A DNA stretch of 10,141 nucleotides from JAJYVH01 sp964548595 (GTDB lineage Archaea > Micrarchaeota > Micrarchaeia > Micrarchaeales > CABMGC01): the NCBI GenBank assembly GCA_964548595.1, contig CAZJQO010000008.1, positions 1 to 10,141 on the forward strand. Reading direction: 5' to 3'. Within the stretch, counting starts at the first letter, position 1, and every line of letters starts with the position of its first letter. The position numbers were made by a program, and so were the translations under genes. The notes under the pieces were generated by a model. That model saw only the letters and a list, made by a program, of their open reading frames with translations. It ran no database searches and was not told the DNA's origin. Shown piece by piece: positions 1 to 6,538 of the stretch.

Positions 1-119
1 GGATCATGGTGCGTAAGTCAGGCACAGAGCCGGTATACAGGATCTATGCACAGGCAGGAAGCAGAAGGGAGGTAGGCTCTCTCATATCGTCTTACAAGAA
101 AGAGCTGTTTGGAAGGTAG
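1..119 (+). CDS. Phosphomannomutase / phosphoglucosamine mutase family, 3' end only
   Basis: Only the last 38 codons are in the window; the frame is open from the left edge (first full codon at base 3) and stops with TAG at 117-119. The peptide contains RKSGTEPVYRIYAQA. This matches the phosphate-binding loop of the C-terminal domain IV of alpha-D-phosphohexomutases (consensus R-x-S-G-T-E-P-x-x-R-x-Y-x-E-A). These enzymes move phosphate between C1 and C6 of hexose phosphates and feed nucleotide-sugar synthesis for glycans. The exact substrate (mannose, glucose or glucosamine phosphate) cannot be decided from this fragment. A glycosyltransferase follows on the same strand about 500 bases on, which fits a sugar-related context, although a tRNA and a transposase remnant lie between them. 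Confidence 0.82.
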   Translation, partial: IMVRKSGTEPVYRIYAQAGSRREVGSLISSYKKELFGR

Positions 120-141
120 CGCGGTCAGCCCCGCACTCCCC

Positions 142-360
142 CTACCAGCCGCCTGCTGGCATCGTCATCGCCGACGGCATCGAAACGATCGCGTGCATGT
201 GCTCGGGCATGACGGCGAACTCGACCAACTGTATGCCATGCCACGACGCCACCGTCGTCAGGGAGTTCTCGTAGCCCCGTCTGTACTCGTCGTGGTAGAA
301 AATACTGTACCTGTACTTTGCACACCACTGCACCGAGCCAATGATAATTTGCCACAGCCT
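142..360 (-). pseudogene. Truncated IS200/IS605-like Y1 transposase (TnpA) remnant
   Basis: The minus-strand frame ending with TAG at 142-144 encodes CAKYRYSIFY, then GIQLVEFAVMPEHMHAIVSMP. The KYR motif and the VMPxHxH block are hallmarks of HUH single-strand transposases of the IS200/IS605 TnpA and RAYT families; the HMH is the metal-binding HUH pair. The usual first strand (NYHxVxxxKYR) is split: ANYHWL appears in another frame just upstream (around 337-355), so a frameshift near 333 is likely. After the HUH block the frame gives about 12 unrelated residues and stops, so the C-terminal helix with the catalytic tyrosine is missing. The longest intact piece (GTG at 333) is 63 residues, against roughly 130-150 in the family. 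It lies immediately downstream of a tRNA gene on the same strand. It cannot be active; family identity is fairly sure, subgroup is not. Confidence 0.68.
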
Positions 361-433
361 ACAAAGGCTGCGGATTAGGAAACGCGTTTATTTTGGGCTT
401 AGTGTCCTCGCTTGTCTGCGCCCTTGAGCATTA

Positions 434-505
434 AGCCCTGGGAGGGTATCGAACCCCCGACCTGCTGTTTACAAAACAGCCGCTCTGCCACTGAGCCACC
501 AGGGC
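434..505 (-). tRNA. tRNA-Thr (anticodon UGU)
   Basis: A complete 72-nt cloverleaf on the minus strand. The acceptor stem GCCCTGG/CCAGGGC is seven perfect pairs. The D stem is GCTC/GAGC with loop AGTGGCA. The anticodon stem GCTGT/ACAGC has loop TTTGTAA, giving anticodon TGT (plus-strand bases 471-473). The variable region is AGGTC. The T arm is GGGGG/CCCTC with loop TTCGATA, and the B-box GGTTCGATACC covers 445-455. The discriminator base (434) is U, as usual for archaeal tRNA-Thr. CCA is not encoded and there is no intron. It decodes ACA and other ACN codons. Confidence 0.96.
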
Positions 506-526
506 GCAGTAGTAGCTGGCATTTAA

Positions 527-535
527 GGTTTAAAA
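527..535 (-). promoter_or_regulatory. TATA-like box for tRNA-Thr
   Basis: On the minus strand an AT-rich element TTTTAAACC is centred about 26 bases upstream of the tRNA 5' end (505), the normal distance for an archaeal TATA box of a tRNA gene. Assignment is by position and composition only. Confidence 0.5.
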
Positions 536-549
536 TGTGTTCTGCTAAT

Positions 550-569
550 CAGCAGCGGCCGCGCTGCTG
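550..569. other. Inverted repeat / hairpin between divergent promoters
   Basis: CAGCAGCG (550-557) and CGCTGCTG (562-569) form a perfect 8-bp stem with a 4-base GCCG loop. It has no T-run on either side, so it is not a typical terminator. It lies between the tRNA-Thr TATA box and the TATA-like AATTAAAAG (571-579) of the glycosyltransferase, where a dyad operator could sit. Function unknown. Confidence 0.45.
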
Positions 570-570
570 T

Positions 571-579
571 AATTAAAAG
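571..579 (+). promoter_or_regulatory. TATA-like box for the glycosyltransferase-hel308 unit
   Basis: The AT-rich element AATTAAAAG lies about 40 bases upstream of the GTG start at 616. This allows a transcription start near base 600 and a short leader holding the SD GGTGGTG (605-611). Assignment is by position and composition. Confidence 0.4.
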
Positions 580-615
580 GTTGCATTGCTAACATAATGT
601 GCACGGTGGTGTGTA

Positions 616-1662
616 GTGAAAGTGACACTGGTAGGCCATGATTTTGACCTCTCCGCCAACGACGGCATAAGCAGGTACTCTGCGGCAGTCTACAACGGGG
701 TGAGGGGCGAGGCGGTTACGAAACTGATCGCCACCTACAAACTGCCAAAGACGGTGCGGCCGTTCTATCCCGCTATTATAACGGACTCAGACATAGTGCA
801 CCTAATGTACCCTGACGTGCTACGCGTGAGGAAGGGCAGGGCCAAGATGCTTACCATGTGGCACGACCTCAGGCTCCTCTCCAAGTACAGGAGCGAGAGC
901 CAGCAGCGCTACAAGCCGCGCTTTACCGAGAGCTTCAACATCGCGGCTGGCATAGTAAAGCGCATAGCCATGGGCAACTATGCAGACACGGACACAAACA
1001 TATGCAACAGCTCCCAGACACTGAAGGAGCTGAAAAACTACCTGAAGCAGCGCGGGCTGCTTGATGCCTCGAAGAGGCACGTGGTAATACCGCTCGGCGT
1101 TGATGAAGCATACCTGCGGATGCGGACATGGCAGGGCGAACGCAGCGACTTTGTATACCTCGGCGCTATACACCTGAAGCACAAAAACCTGGAGGGCCTG
1201 CTCCGCGTCTTCGACAGGATAGCAGAAGCCAAGAAATTAAAGCTCCATTTATTTACCTCCAGTCCTGATGCGCAGCAGATACTCGATTCCATGATGCAGG
1301 GCCTGAAGCACGTTTCTGACAGGAACGTGGTGCTCCACTACAGGGCAGACGACCACATAATAGCCGAGTACTTGAGCCGCGCTGTTGCATATCTGCACCT
1401 CTCGAAGTACGAAGGCCAGGGGCTTACGATACTCGATGCGATGGCGTGCGGCACAAACGCGCTTACGCTAAAAGAAGCTACAATACCTGAAGAGACAATC
1501 CGGTACGCGTTCAAGGGCACGGAGGAGGAGATTGCGGAGAAGGCTATACGGCTGGCGTCCGACCCCGGGCCTGCCACGAAGCGGGCTATAATGTACGCAA
1601 GAAGCTTCACATGGCAGCGGATGGTCCGCGGCACTATATCAGAGTACAGAAGGTTATTATAA
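616..1662 (+). CDS. GT4-type (GT-B fold) glycosyltransferase
   Basis: A 348-residue protein resembling group 1/GT4 family glycosyltransferases, which transfer a sugar from a nucleotide-sugar donor to a lipid or glycan acceptor at the cytoplasmic face of the membrane. The N-terminal half (about 1-170) begins with a beta strand MKVTLVGHDF followed by a DGISRYS segment, typical of the acceptor domain. The C-terminal half has YLGAIHLKHKNLEGLLRVF (181-199, start of the donor domain) and SKYEGQGLTILDAMACG (263-279). The latter is the nucleotide-sugar binding EX7E-type motif, but here as E266-x7-D274 rather than E-x7-E. No membrane segment or signal peptide is seen. The start is GTG with SD GGTG at 605-608, seven bases upstream. 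The gene ends 19 bases before hel308 on the same strand, so they are probably co-transcribed. Donor and acceptor are unknown; a role in surface glycan or protein glycosylation is inference. Confidence 0.85.
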   Translation: MKVTLVGHDFDLSANDGISRYSAAVYNGVRGEAVTKLIATYKLPKTVRPFYPAIITDSDIVHLMYPDVLRVRKGRAKMLTMWHDLRLLSKYRSESQQRYKPRFTESFNIAAGIVKRIAMGNYADTDTNICNSSQTLKELKNYLKQRGLLDASKRHVVIPLGVDEAYLRMRTWQGERSDFVYLGAIHLKHKNLEGLLRVFDRIAEAKKLKLHLFTSSPDAQQILDSMMQGLKHVSDRNVVLHYRADDHIIAEYLSRAVAYLHLSKYEGQGLTILDAMACGTNALTLKEATIPEETIRYAFKGTEEEIAEKAIRLASDPGPATKRAIMYARSFTWQRMVRGTISEYRRLL

Positions 1663-1681
1663 GGAAAGGCGGATTCTACTC

Positions 1682-3793
1682 ATGATGCAGGCAAGCGAGT
1701 TGAAGGGGCATGTGCCTAGCGAGATGCTCGAGTCGATAGCACAGCGCGGCATAAAGAATCTCACTCCGCCGCAGGAACTCGCGATAAACCGCGGCCTGCT
1801 CTCCGGCACCAGCATGGTCGTTGCTTCACCAACAGCCAGCGGCAAGACATTCATCGCAGAACTGGCGATGCTTCGATGGGTGCTCGGCTACGGCAAGAAG
1901 GCGATATACGTGGCGCCTATGCGCGCGCTTGTCAGCGAGAAGTTCGAGGAATTCAAGTCAGCGTACCCGTTCGTGAAGATTGCGATCTCGATAGGCGACC
2001 TCGATTCCCTTGACAGGTGGCTGGCAGAGTACGACATAATATTCGTGTCTACGGAGAAGCTAGACAGCCTGATAAGGCACGGCCTGGAATGGCTGGACAA
2101 CGTGGGTTGCGTCGTCTTCGACGAGGTACATCTGCTAGACGATGTTGGCAGGGGCCCTACGCTTGAAGTGCTGATAACGAAGCTGCGCAGGCTCTCCGAG
2201 CACGCACAGCTGATAGCGCTCAGCGCCACGATAGGCAACGCCAAGGAGCTTGCTGCCTGGCTGCATGCTGAGCTGGTGGAGAGCGAGTACAGGCCAGTGA
2301 AGCTTGAGAAGGGTGTAGTATTCGGCGGCAAGGCATACTACCTGGATAACGAGGAAGAGCTGGCAGGCTCGAGCACCGTGCCCGAAGCCAGGGTCATACA
2401 GGACACGCTCGCAAGGAAGAAGCAGATGCTCGTATTCCTAAGCACACGGCGCAACGCTGAATCGAGCGCGGAGAAAGCGGCTCATATCGTTGATGCAGTG
2501 CTTACTGCCAAAGAGAAGGAACAACTGGCGAAACTCAGCGGCGAGGTGCTGCACGTGCTTGGCAGGCCTACGGTCCAGTGCGAGAGGCTCGCAAAGATAA
2601 TAGCCAAGGGCGCCGCTTTCCACCACAGCGGCCTTGTGAACGCGCAGCGCAAGCTCGTAGAGGATGCGTTCAGGAACAACCTGCTCAAGGTAATATGTTC
2701 GACCCCGACCCTTGCCCTAGGCGTAAACCTTCCCGCGCACACAGTGCTTGTCAGGGACACAAGCAGATACAGCGAGGGCTTGGGGTCAGAGAAGCTGAGC
2801 GTCAATGAGGTCACGCAGCTCTTCGGCCGCGCCGGCAGGCCCAAGTACGATACTGAAGGGCGTGCTCTGCTCATAGCCAGGAGCAAAGCCGAGATAATGG
2901 ACCTCTACGAGCACTACATGAACTCAGATCTTGAGCCGATCCACTCCAAGCTCGGCGTGCTGCCTGTCCTGCGTATGCACGTGCTCGGCTTCGTTGCCAC
3001 CCAGATGCTCAAAACGCGCGAGGGCATGCTTTCGTTTCTCAACGAGACGCTCTACGGCTTCCAGTTCTCCAACACGAGGGAACTGGAGGAACTGCTCACC
3101 GACGTGCTGAAGCAGCTGGAGTCCTGGGGCTTCATAACAGGGCAGGGCAGCATCTACCTGCCAACAAGGATAGGCCGCAGGATAAGCGAGCTCTACATAG
3201 ACCCGCTCTCCGCGCGCTGGCTGCTTGACGCGCTGCCGAAGGCAAAGGACGAAGTGGCTTACCTGTTTGCTATCTGCAACACTGCAGAGATGAGGCCATA
3301 CGTGCGCACCACAGAGGAGGCGAACGAGCTCTTCTTCGACTACGAGCAGATGCTGGAGGGCACCGGCGCCAACTTCGACGACTCATACGGTTATTACGAC
3401 CCTGTGAAGCCGCTCAGCACAGCGCTGATGCTGCGCGACTGGATAGACGAGAAGCTGGAGCGCGACATAGTGAAGAGCTACGGAACAACGCCAGGCGTGC
3501 TCTTCTCGAAGCAGACCAACGCGGACTGGCTCCTCTACGCAGCCTCCGAGCTTGCCAAGCTCTCCCACATGAGCATAACAAAGCTGCTGGAACTCAGGGT
3601 TAGGGCCAAATACGGGATAAGGAAGGAGCTGCTGGACCTTGTCAGGCTCGAGCAGGTAGGAAGGGTGAGGGCCAGACTAATGTACGACAACAGCATAAAG
3701 CGCGTCTCCGACCTTAGGCTTCCGGGCTCCGCCGAGAAGGTGGAGCGGCTCTTCGGCAAGGAGACAGCGAAGAGGATACTCGAACAGGTATAG
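1682..3793 (+). CDS. hel308: Hel308 family ATP-dependent DNA helicase
   Basis: A 703-residue superfamily 2, Ski2-like helicase. Hel308 unwinds DNA 3' to 5' at stalled or forked replication structures and acts in repair and recombination in archaea. Motifs in order: Q-motif region TPPQELAI (28-35), Walker A ASPTASGKT (48-56), Ia YVAPMRALVSEK (76-87), DEVH box (147-150), SATIGN (181-186), IV VFLSTRRNAE (251-260), V STPTLALGVNLPAH (340-353), VI QLFGRAGRPKYD (379-390). A winged helix (about 400-490) and a helical ratchet domain (about 490-640) follow. The end (about 650-700) has a helix-hairpin-helix pattern around VRLEQVGRVRARLMYDN. The length is normal for the family (about 680-750). ATG ATG start codons follow a purine-rich AAGGAAAGGCGGA. 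No disabling change is seen. The stop codon directly touches the stop codon of the opposing SDR gene. Confidence 0.95.
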   Translation: MMQASELKGHVPSEMLESIAQRGIKNLTPPQELAINRGLLSGTSMVVASPTASGKTFIAELAMLRWVLGYGKKAIYVAPMRALVSEKFEEFKSAYPFVKIAISIGDLDSLDRWLAEYDIIFVSTEKLDSLIRHGLEWLDNVGCVVFDEVHLLDDVGRGPTLEVLITKLRRLSEHAQLIALSATIGNAKELAAWLHAELVESEYRPVKLEKGVVFGGKAYYLDNEEELAGSSTVPEARVIQDTLARKKQMLVFLSTRRNAESSAEKAAHIVDAVLTAKEKEQLAKLSGEVLHVLGRPTVQCERLAKIIAKGAAFHHSGLVNAQRKLVEDAFRNNLLKVICSTPTLALGVNLPAHTVLVRDTSRYSEGLGSEKLSVNEVTQLFGRAGRPKYDTEGRALLIARSKAEIMDLYEHYMNSDLEPIHSKLGVLPVLRMHVLGFVATQMLKTREGMLSFLNETLYGFQFSNTRELEELLTDVLKQLESWGFITGQGSIYLPTRIGRRISELYIDPLSARWLLDALPKAKDEVAYLFAICNTAEMRPYVRTTEEANELFFDYEQMLEGTGANFDDSYGYYDPVKPLSTALMLRDWIDEKLERDIVKSYGTTPGVLFSKQTNADWLLYAASELAKLSHMSITKLLELRVRAKYGIRKELLDLVRLEQVGRVRARLMYDNSIKRVSDLRLPGSAEKVERLFGKETAKRILEQV

Positions 3794-4579
3794 CTATTCA
3801 GCGCCCCAGCCGCCGTCCACGTTGAGTATGTGCCCAGTTACGTACGACGCTGCATCAGAAGCAAGGAACACAGCCGCTCCCTTGAGTTCCTGCGGATCCC
3901 CGAGCCTGCCCATCGGCGTCCTGCCTGTAATGTGCGCAAGCACGTTCTTGTCCTTAAGAATATCCTGCGTCATCTCGCTCGGGAAGAAGCCGGGGGCTAT
4001 TGCATTTACACGTATGCTGTACTGCGCCAGCTCTACGGCCAGCGCCCTTGTCATGTTCACAACGGCTCCCTTGCTTGAATAATAAGCCACGACAGGAAAG
4101 ATATCAGCGAACTGCCCGTAGATCGAGGCCAGGTTTATTATGCTGCCCCTGACCTTGTGCCTTATCATGCTCTTGGCCACGTGCTTTGAGAAGAGGAAGA
4201 CGCCCGATACGTCTACAGAGAGCGTGTTGTCCCAGTCCTTCCTTTCCAGCTGCAGTGCAGAACCCACTGCGCCTACTCCCGCGTTGTTTATCAGTATGTC
4301 TATCTTGCCGAACTCGTTCTCGGCAGCCTCAACCACCCTCTCTATATCCCTGTCCTTCGAGATGTCGGCTTGCACCGGGACTATTTTCCTTCCCGTGGCC
4401 TTTGCTATCATTTTTGCATTCGCGCTGAGCTTGTCAAACCTTCTGGCGCAGACCACGGCGTCTGCGCCGGCCTCCGCAAGTCCCTCAGTAAACGACACTC
4501 CGAGGCCGCTTGAAACTCCTGTCACTATCGCCGACTTTCCTTTTAGCGAAAAACTATCCAGGACTCCCTTTTTTGCCAT
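3794..4579 (-). CDS. Short-chain dehydrogenase/reductase (SDR), classical type
   Basis: A 261-residue NAD(P)-dependent oxidoreductase with a Rossmann fold. Visible features are TGVSSGLG (20-27, dinucleotide binding), NNAG (98-101), and the catalytic set S152, Y166 and K170 (YYSSK). A PG segment (NAIAPGFFPSEMT) and a C-terminal VDGGW follow, so all residues expected for activity are present. The R46-R47 pair after the second beta strand may favour NADPH, which is inference. The overall pattern resembles gluconate 5-dehydrogenase, glucose 1-dehydrogenase and 3-oxoacyl-ACP reductase (FabG-like) members; the substrate cannot be assigned. Start ATG is preceded by AGGGTGA with five bases between GGTG and the ATG. 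It is divergent from sepF and convergent with hel308, and appears to be a single-gene transcript. Confidence 0.9.
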   Translation of the reverse strand: MAKKGVLDSFSLKGKSAIVTGVSSGLGVSFTEGLAEAGADAVVCARRFDKLSANAKMIAKATGRKIVPVQADISKDRDIERVVEAAENEFGKIDILINNAGVGAVGSALQLERKDWDNTLSVDVSGVFLFSKHVAKSMIRHKVRGSIINLASIYGQFADIFPVVAYYSSKGAVVNMTRALAVELAQYSIRVNAIAPGFFPSEMTQDILKDKNVLAHITGRTPMGRLGDPQELKGAAVFLASDAASYVTGHILNVDGGWGAE

Positions 4580-4609
4580 TCTTTCACCCTCTGCAATCTA
4601 TCAAACAGG

Positions 4610-4622
4610 CACATAATAATAA
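4610..4622 (-). promoter_or_regulatory. TATA-like box for the SDR gene
   Basis: On the minus strand the element TTATTATTATG is centred about 37 bases upstream of the SDR ATG (4579). This is compatible with an archaeal TATA box and a leader of about 10-15 bases that holds the SD AGGGTGA. It lies in the 130-base divergent region shared with sepF. Confidence 0.4.
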
Positions 4623-4661
4623 CCAGTTGCATGCCTGCCACTACTGTCACCGAAAAGAAAA

Positions 4662-4671
4662 GATTAAAAAG
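4662..4671 (+). promoter_or_regulatory. TATA-like box for sepF
   Basis: GATTAAAAAG follows a purine-rich AAAAGAAAA that could be a BRE. It lies about 40 bases upstream of the sepF ATG. A second candidate is ATATAT at 4684-4689, which is rather close to the start. The SD is GGTG at 4700-4703, six bases before the ATG. Confidence 0.4.
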
Positions 4672-4709
4672 CTGATGCATAACATATATGGATGCGACCG
4701 GTGTAGAAC

Positions 4710-5093
4710 ATGGGAGTTTTCGACAAACTAGGACAAGCATTTGGTGTTAGCTCCTCTAAGGAAATGAACATAGAGGAGTACATGAACAGCGCTGAGATGG
4801 ACGACGTGGACATGATGCATGAGCCCGCCGATATGTACGTGAAACCAGTAACGTTATCGAGCGAGGACGAAGTCAAGTTCATAGAGGAAGAGCTGGGCAA
4901 GAAGAACATACTTCTGCTGAGCATGGAGGAGCTTGAGAAGAGGCCCAACACGAGGAACAACGTGCTGGCGGCGCTGAAGGATTACGTGACCAAGATAAAC
5001 GGCGACATAGCCCAGATAGATGACACGCGCGTGCTCATAACACCGGCGAAAGTGAAGATAATAAAAAGGAAGAGATCGGGCACGGGCAAGTAA
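4710..5093 (+). CDS. sepF: SepF, membrane anchor of the FtsZ ring
   Basis: A 127-residue archaeal SepF-like protein. In archaea with FtsZ, SepF binds the FtsZ C-terminal tail and tethers the ring to the membrane through an N-terminal amphipathic helix. Here the first 12 residues (MGVFDKLGQAFG) can form such a helix. An acidic, methionine-rich linker (about 15-42) follows. The SepF core (about 43-117) alternates strands and helices (KKNILLLSMEELEKRP, then NNVLAALKDYVTKINGDIAQID, each written here in part) and ends TPAKVKIIKRKR. The segment NGDIAQIDDTRVLITP fits the conserved SepF GDIxxID...R...TP pattern. The ATG has a GGTG SD six bases upstream. The gene is divergent from the SDR and ends three bases before the stop codon of the opposing methyltransferase. 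Two ftsZ genes lie about 2.5 kb away on the opposite strand, supporting the assignment. Confidence 0.85.
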   Translation: MGVFDKLGQAFGVSSSKEMNIEEYMNSAEMDDVDMMHEPADMYVKPVTLSSEDEVKFIEEELGKKNILLLSMEELEKRPNTRNNVLAALKDYVTKINGDIAQIDDTRVLITPAKVKIIKRKRSGTGK

Positions 5094-5096
5094 CCA

Positions 5097-5807
5097 CTAC
5101 TGCTGCTTCACTGCTGTAATGAGGGCATGCAGCTCGCTCCTGCTGGGTTGCGCGTTCCTAACCAGCCTCTCAAAGACGCCTGAGACTGCGCGCTTGTTGC
5201 GCACTCGCTTGTTTACCATAAGTGCGTCGAAAGCATTCAGCAGCGCCCTCATCTCGCTCTCGTCTGCCCCTTCCTTTTCCATTCCAGCGACTCCTGAGCT
5301 TTCTATGCCCTCGCGGTTGAGCAGGTAGAGGAGGATGGCAAGCGCATGGGATATGTTCAGCACAGGGTACCTCGGGCTCGTTGGTATGTACGCTACCGCG
5401 TCGCACTTCTCCATCTCCTCGGAGGTAAGCCCCGTGTCGTCCCTCCCGAGAACAAGGGCCACTGTCGCATTACTTTTCATTCCGCCCAGCCTCCCGACAA
5501 GCCTTTCTGCGAAATCTATCCTTCTGAAGTTTGCCTTTGCCTTGCCAGCAATGCCGGTTGTGCCGATCACCATGCCGCAGTTGCGCACAGCCTCGTCAAA
5601 GCTACCGTACACTTTCGCCTGCTCCAGCATCGCGTGCGCGTGCTTCGCGTACTTTATGGCGTCCTTGCCTGTAAGCCTCGCCCTTGGCCTTACCGCGTAG
5701 ATGCGCTTCACTCCGAAGTTCATCGCAACCCTTGCGATGTAGCCCAGGTTAATCTGGTATTTGGGCTCTACCAGTATGAGCTTGTAGCGCAGGGGCGTGC
5801 TACACAC
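5097..5807 (-). CDS. trmJ: TrmJ/SpoU-family RNA 2'-O-methyltransferase
   Basis: A 236-residue SPOUT (SpoU) methyltransferase, using S-adenosylmethionine bound in a trefoil knot. Motif 1 is INLGYIARVAMNFG (19-32, catalytic Arg26 region), motif 2 VALVLGRDDTGLTSEEMEKCD (116-136, quoted only in part by position), motif 3 YPVLNISHALAILLY (147-161). The ILVEP start and NISHA motif resemble TrmJ, which in archaea makes 2'-O-methylcytidine at tRNA position 32; another SpoU target is possible. The C-terminal about 70 residues are helical, as in TrmJ dimers. The listed start is GTG at 5807, which would overlap the preceding protease gene by eight bases. However, that GTG lies inside the SD GGGTG (5809-5805). 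An in-frame ACG at 5798, six bases after GGTG, is better placed and would remove the overlap. It is last in the minus-strand series. Confidence 0.87.
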   Translation of the reverse strand: MCSTPLRYKLILVEPKYQINLGYIARVAMNFGVKRIYAVRPRARLTGKDAIKYAKHAHAMLEQAKVYGSFDEAVRNCGMVIGTTGIAGKAKANFRRIDFAERLVGRLGGMKSNATVALVLGRDDTGLTSEEMEKCDAVAYIPTSPRYPVLNISHALAILLYLLNREGIESSGVAGMEKEGADESEMRALLNAFDALMVNKRVRNKRAVSGVFERLVRNAQPSRSELHALITAVKQQ

Positions 5808-6528
5808 CCGCGGCCAGCAGCAGCAGCAGCATCGGCAGCGCGTTTACAAGCATGTGGGCCGTTATGCTCGAGTAGAGCGAGCCCGTCTTCTTGTAGACGT
5901 AGCCTGCGAGCAGGCCGAAGAGCAAGGCAGCTATCGCTTCTATTGCGAAAGTTGAGTCGTACGTCAGGTGGGGCAGCGCGAAGAGTATGCTGCTGGCTGC
6001 TATGCCTATCCTTGGCACCATCAGGCCCCTGAAAAGCATCTCCTCGTTTATCGGGGCTATAACCACTGTGAAGAACAGGAACCAGAGGGGGGCGCCCGAG
6101 AGTATCATACCCACATTGGTGTTTATCGTCACGTTTGCAACCCCGCTTATCACAGAAACTAGCGCTTCGAAAGCGAGTATTACGGCGAAGAGCAGCAGGC
6201 CCAGGCCTATGGTCCTGAAAGTCAGTTTGTTGGCTGTCAGCCCCAGCCTCTGCGCGATGCCCTTCCTGCTCTTGTCTACGAAGCGCAGGTACGCCAGCGT
6301 AGTTGCGGAGAACGAGAACGAAAGCGCGGCGGTAAGCAGGTACTCCAGCATGCCCGTGTTGGTCTGCAGCAGCTGGTAGGCTCCCTGGGCCGAAACTCCG
6401 GTTGCAAGCAGGTAGAGGTAGTATGCTGCTTCTGCTGCGGCGCCGAACAGGAACATGAAGAAGAGCAGCAGTACTGCGAAACATATAACTTTTCTTGCCT
6501 TGGCCTGCGCGCTTGCCGCTTCAGCCAT
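5800..6528 (-). CDS. CPBP-family intramembrane metalloprotease (Rce1/CAAX-like)
   Basis: A 242-residue polytopic membrane protein with several hydrophobic segments (about 14-41, 62-82, 107-130, 145-160, 175-190, 195-212, 222-242). It carries all three motifs of the CPBP (CAAX protease and bacteriocin-processing) family: NEEMLFR (161-167, glutamate pair and arginine), FALPH with H187, and HMLVN with H225 and N229. These place a metal and a catalytic glutamate inside the membrane. Family members cleave prenylated CAAX proteins (Rce1) or process or resist peptides; no substrate can be named here. The ATG GCT start is preceded by GTGGTTG, a weak SD. The gene starts 10 bases after the S27ae stop and runs into the TrmJ gene, so it is probably co-transcribed with translation genes. 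That association is not functionally explained. Confidence 0.9.
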   Translation of the reverse strand: MAEAASAQAKARKVICFAVLLLFFMFLFGAAAEAAYYLYLLATGVSAQGAYQLLQTNTGMLEYLLTAALSFSFSATTLAYLRFVDKSRKGIAQRLGLTANKLTFRTIGLGLLLFAVILAFEALVSVISGVANVTINTNVGMILSGAPLWFLFFTVVIAPINEEMLFRGLMVPRIGIAASSILFALPHLTYDSTFAIEAIAALLFGLLAGYVYKKTGSLYSSITAHMLVNALPMLLLLLAAGV

Positions 6529-6538
6529 TAAACAACCA

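Noticed and set aside
109..378. Plus-strand open frame of 89 codons
   Set aside because: It is the complement of the transposase remnant, overlaps the end of the phosphohexomutase gene and shows no domain.
550..569. Hairpin as a rho-independent-type terminator
   Set aside because: No T-tract on either strand after the stem, and no gene ends beside it.
5346..6032. Long plus-strand open frame (228 codons) across TrmJ and the protease
   Set aside because: It is antisense to two genes with clear family motifs and its translation is Arg/Pro/Ala-rich with no recognisable domain.
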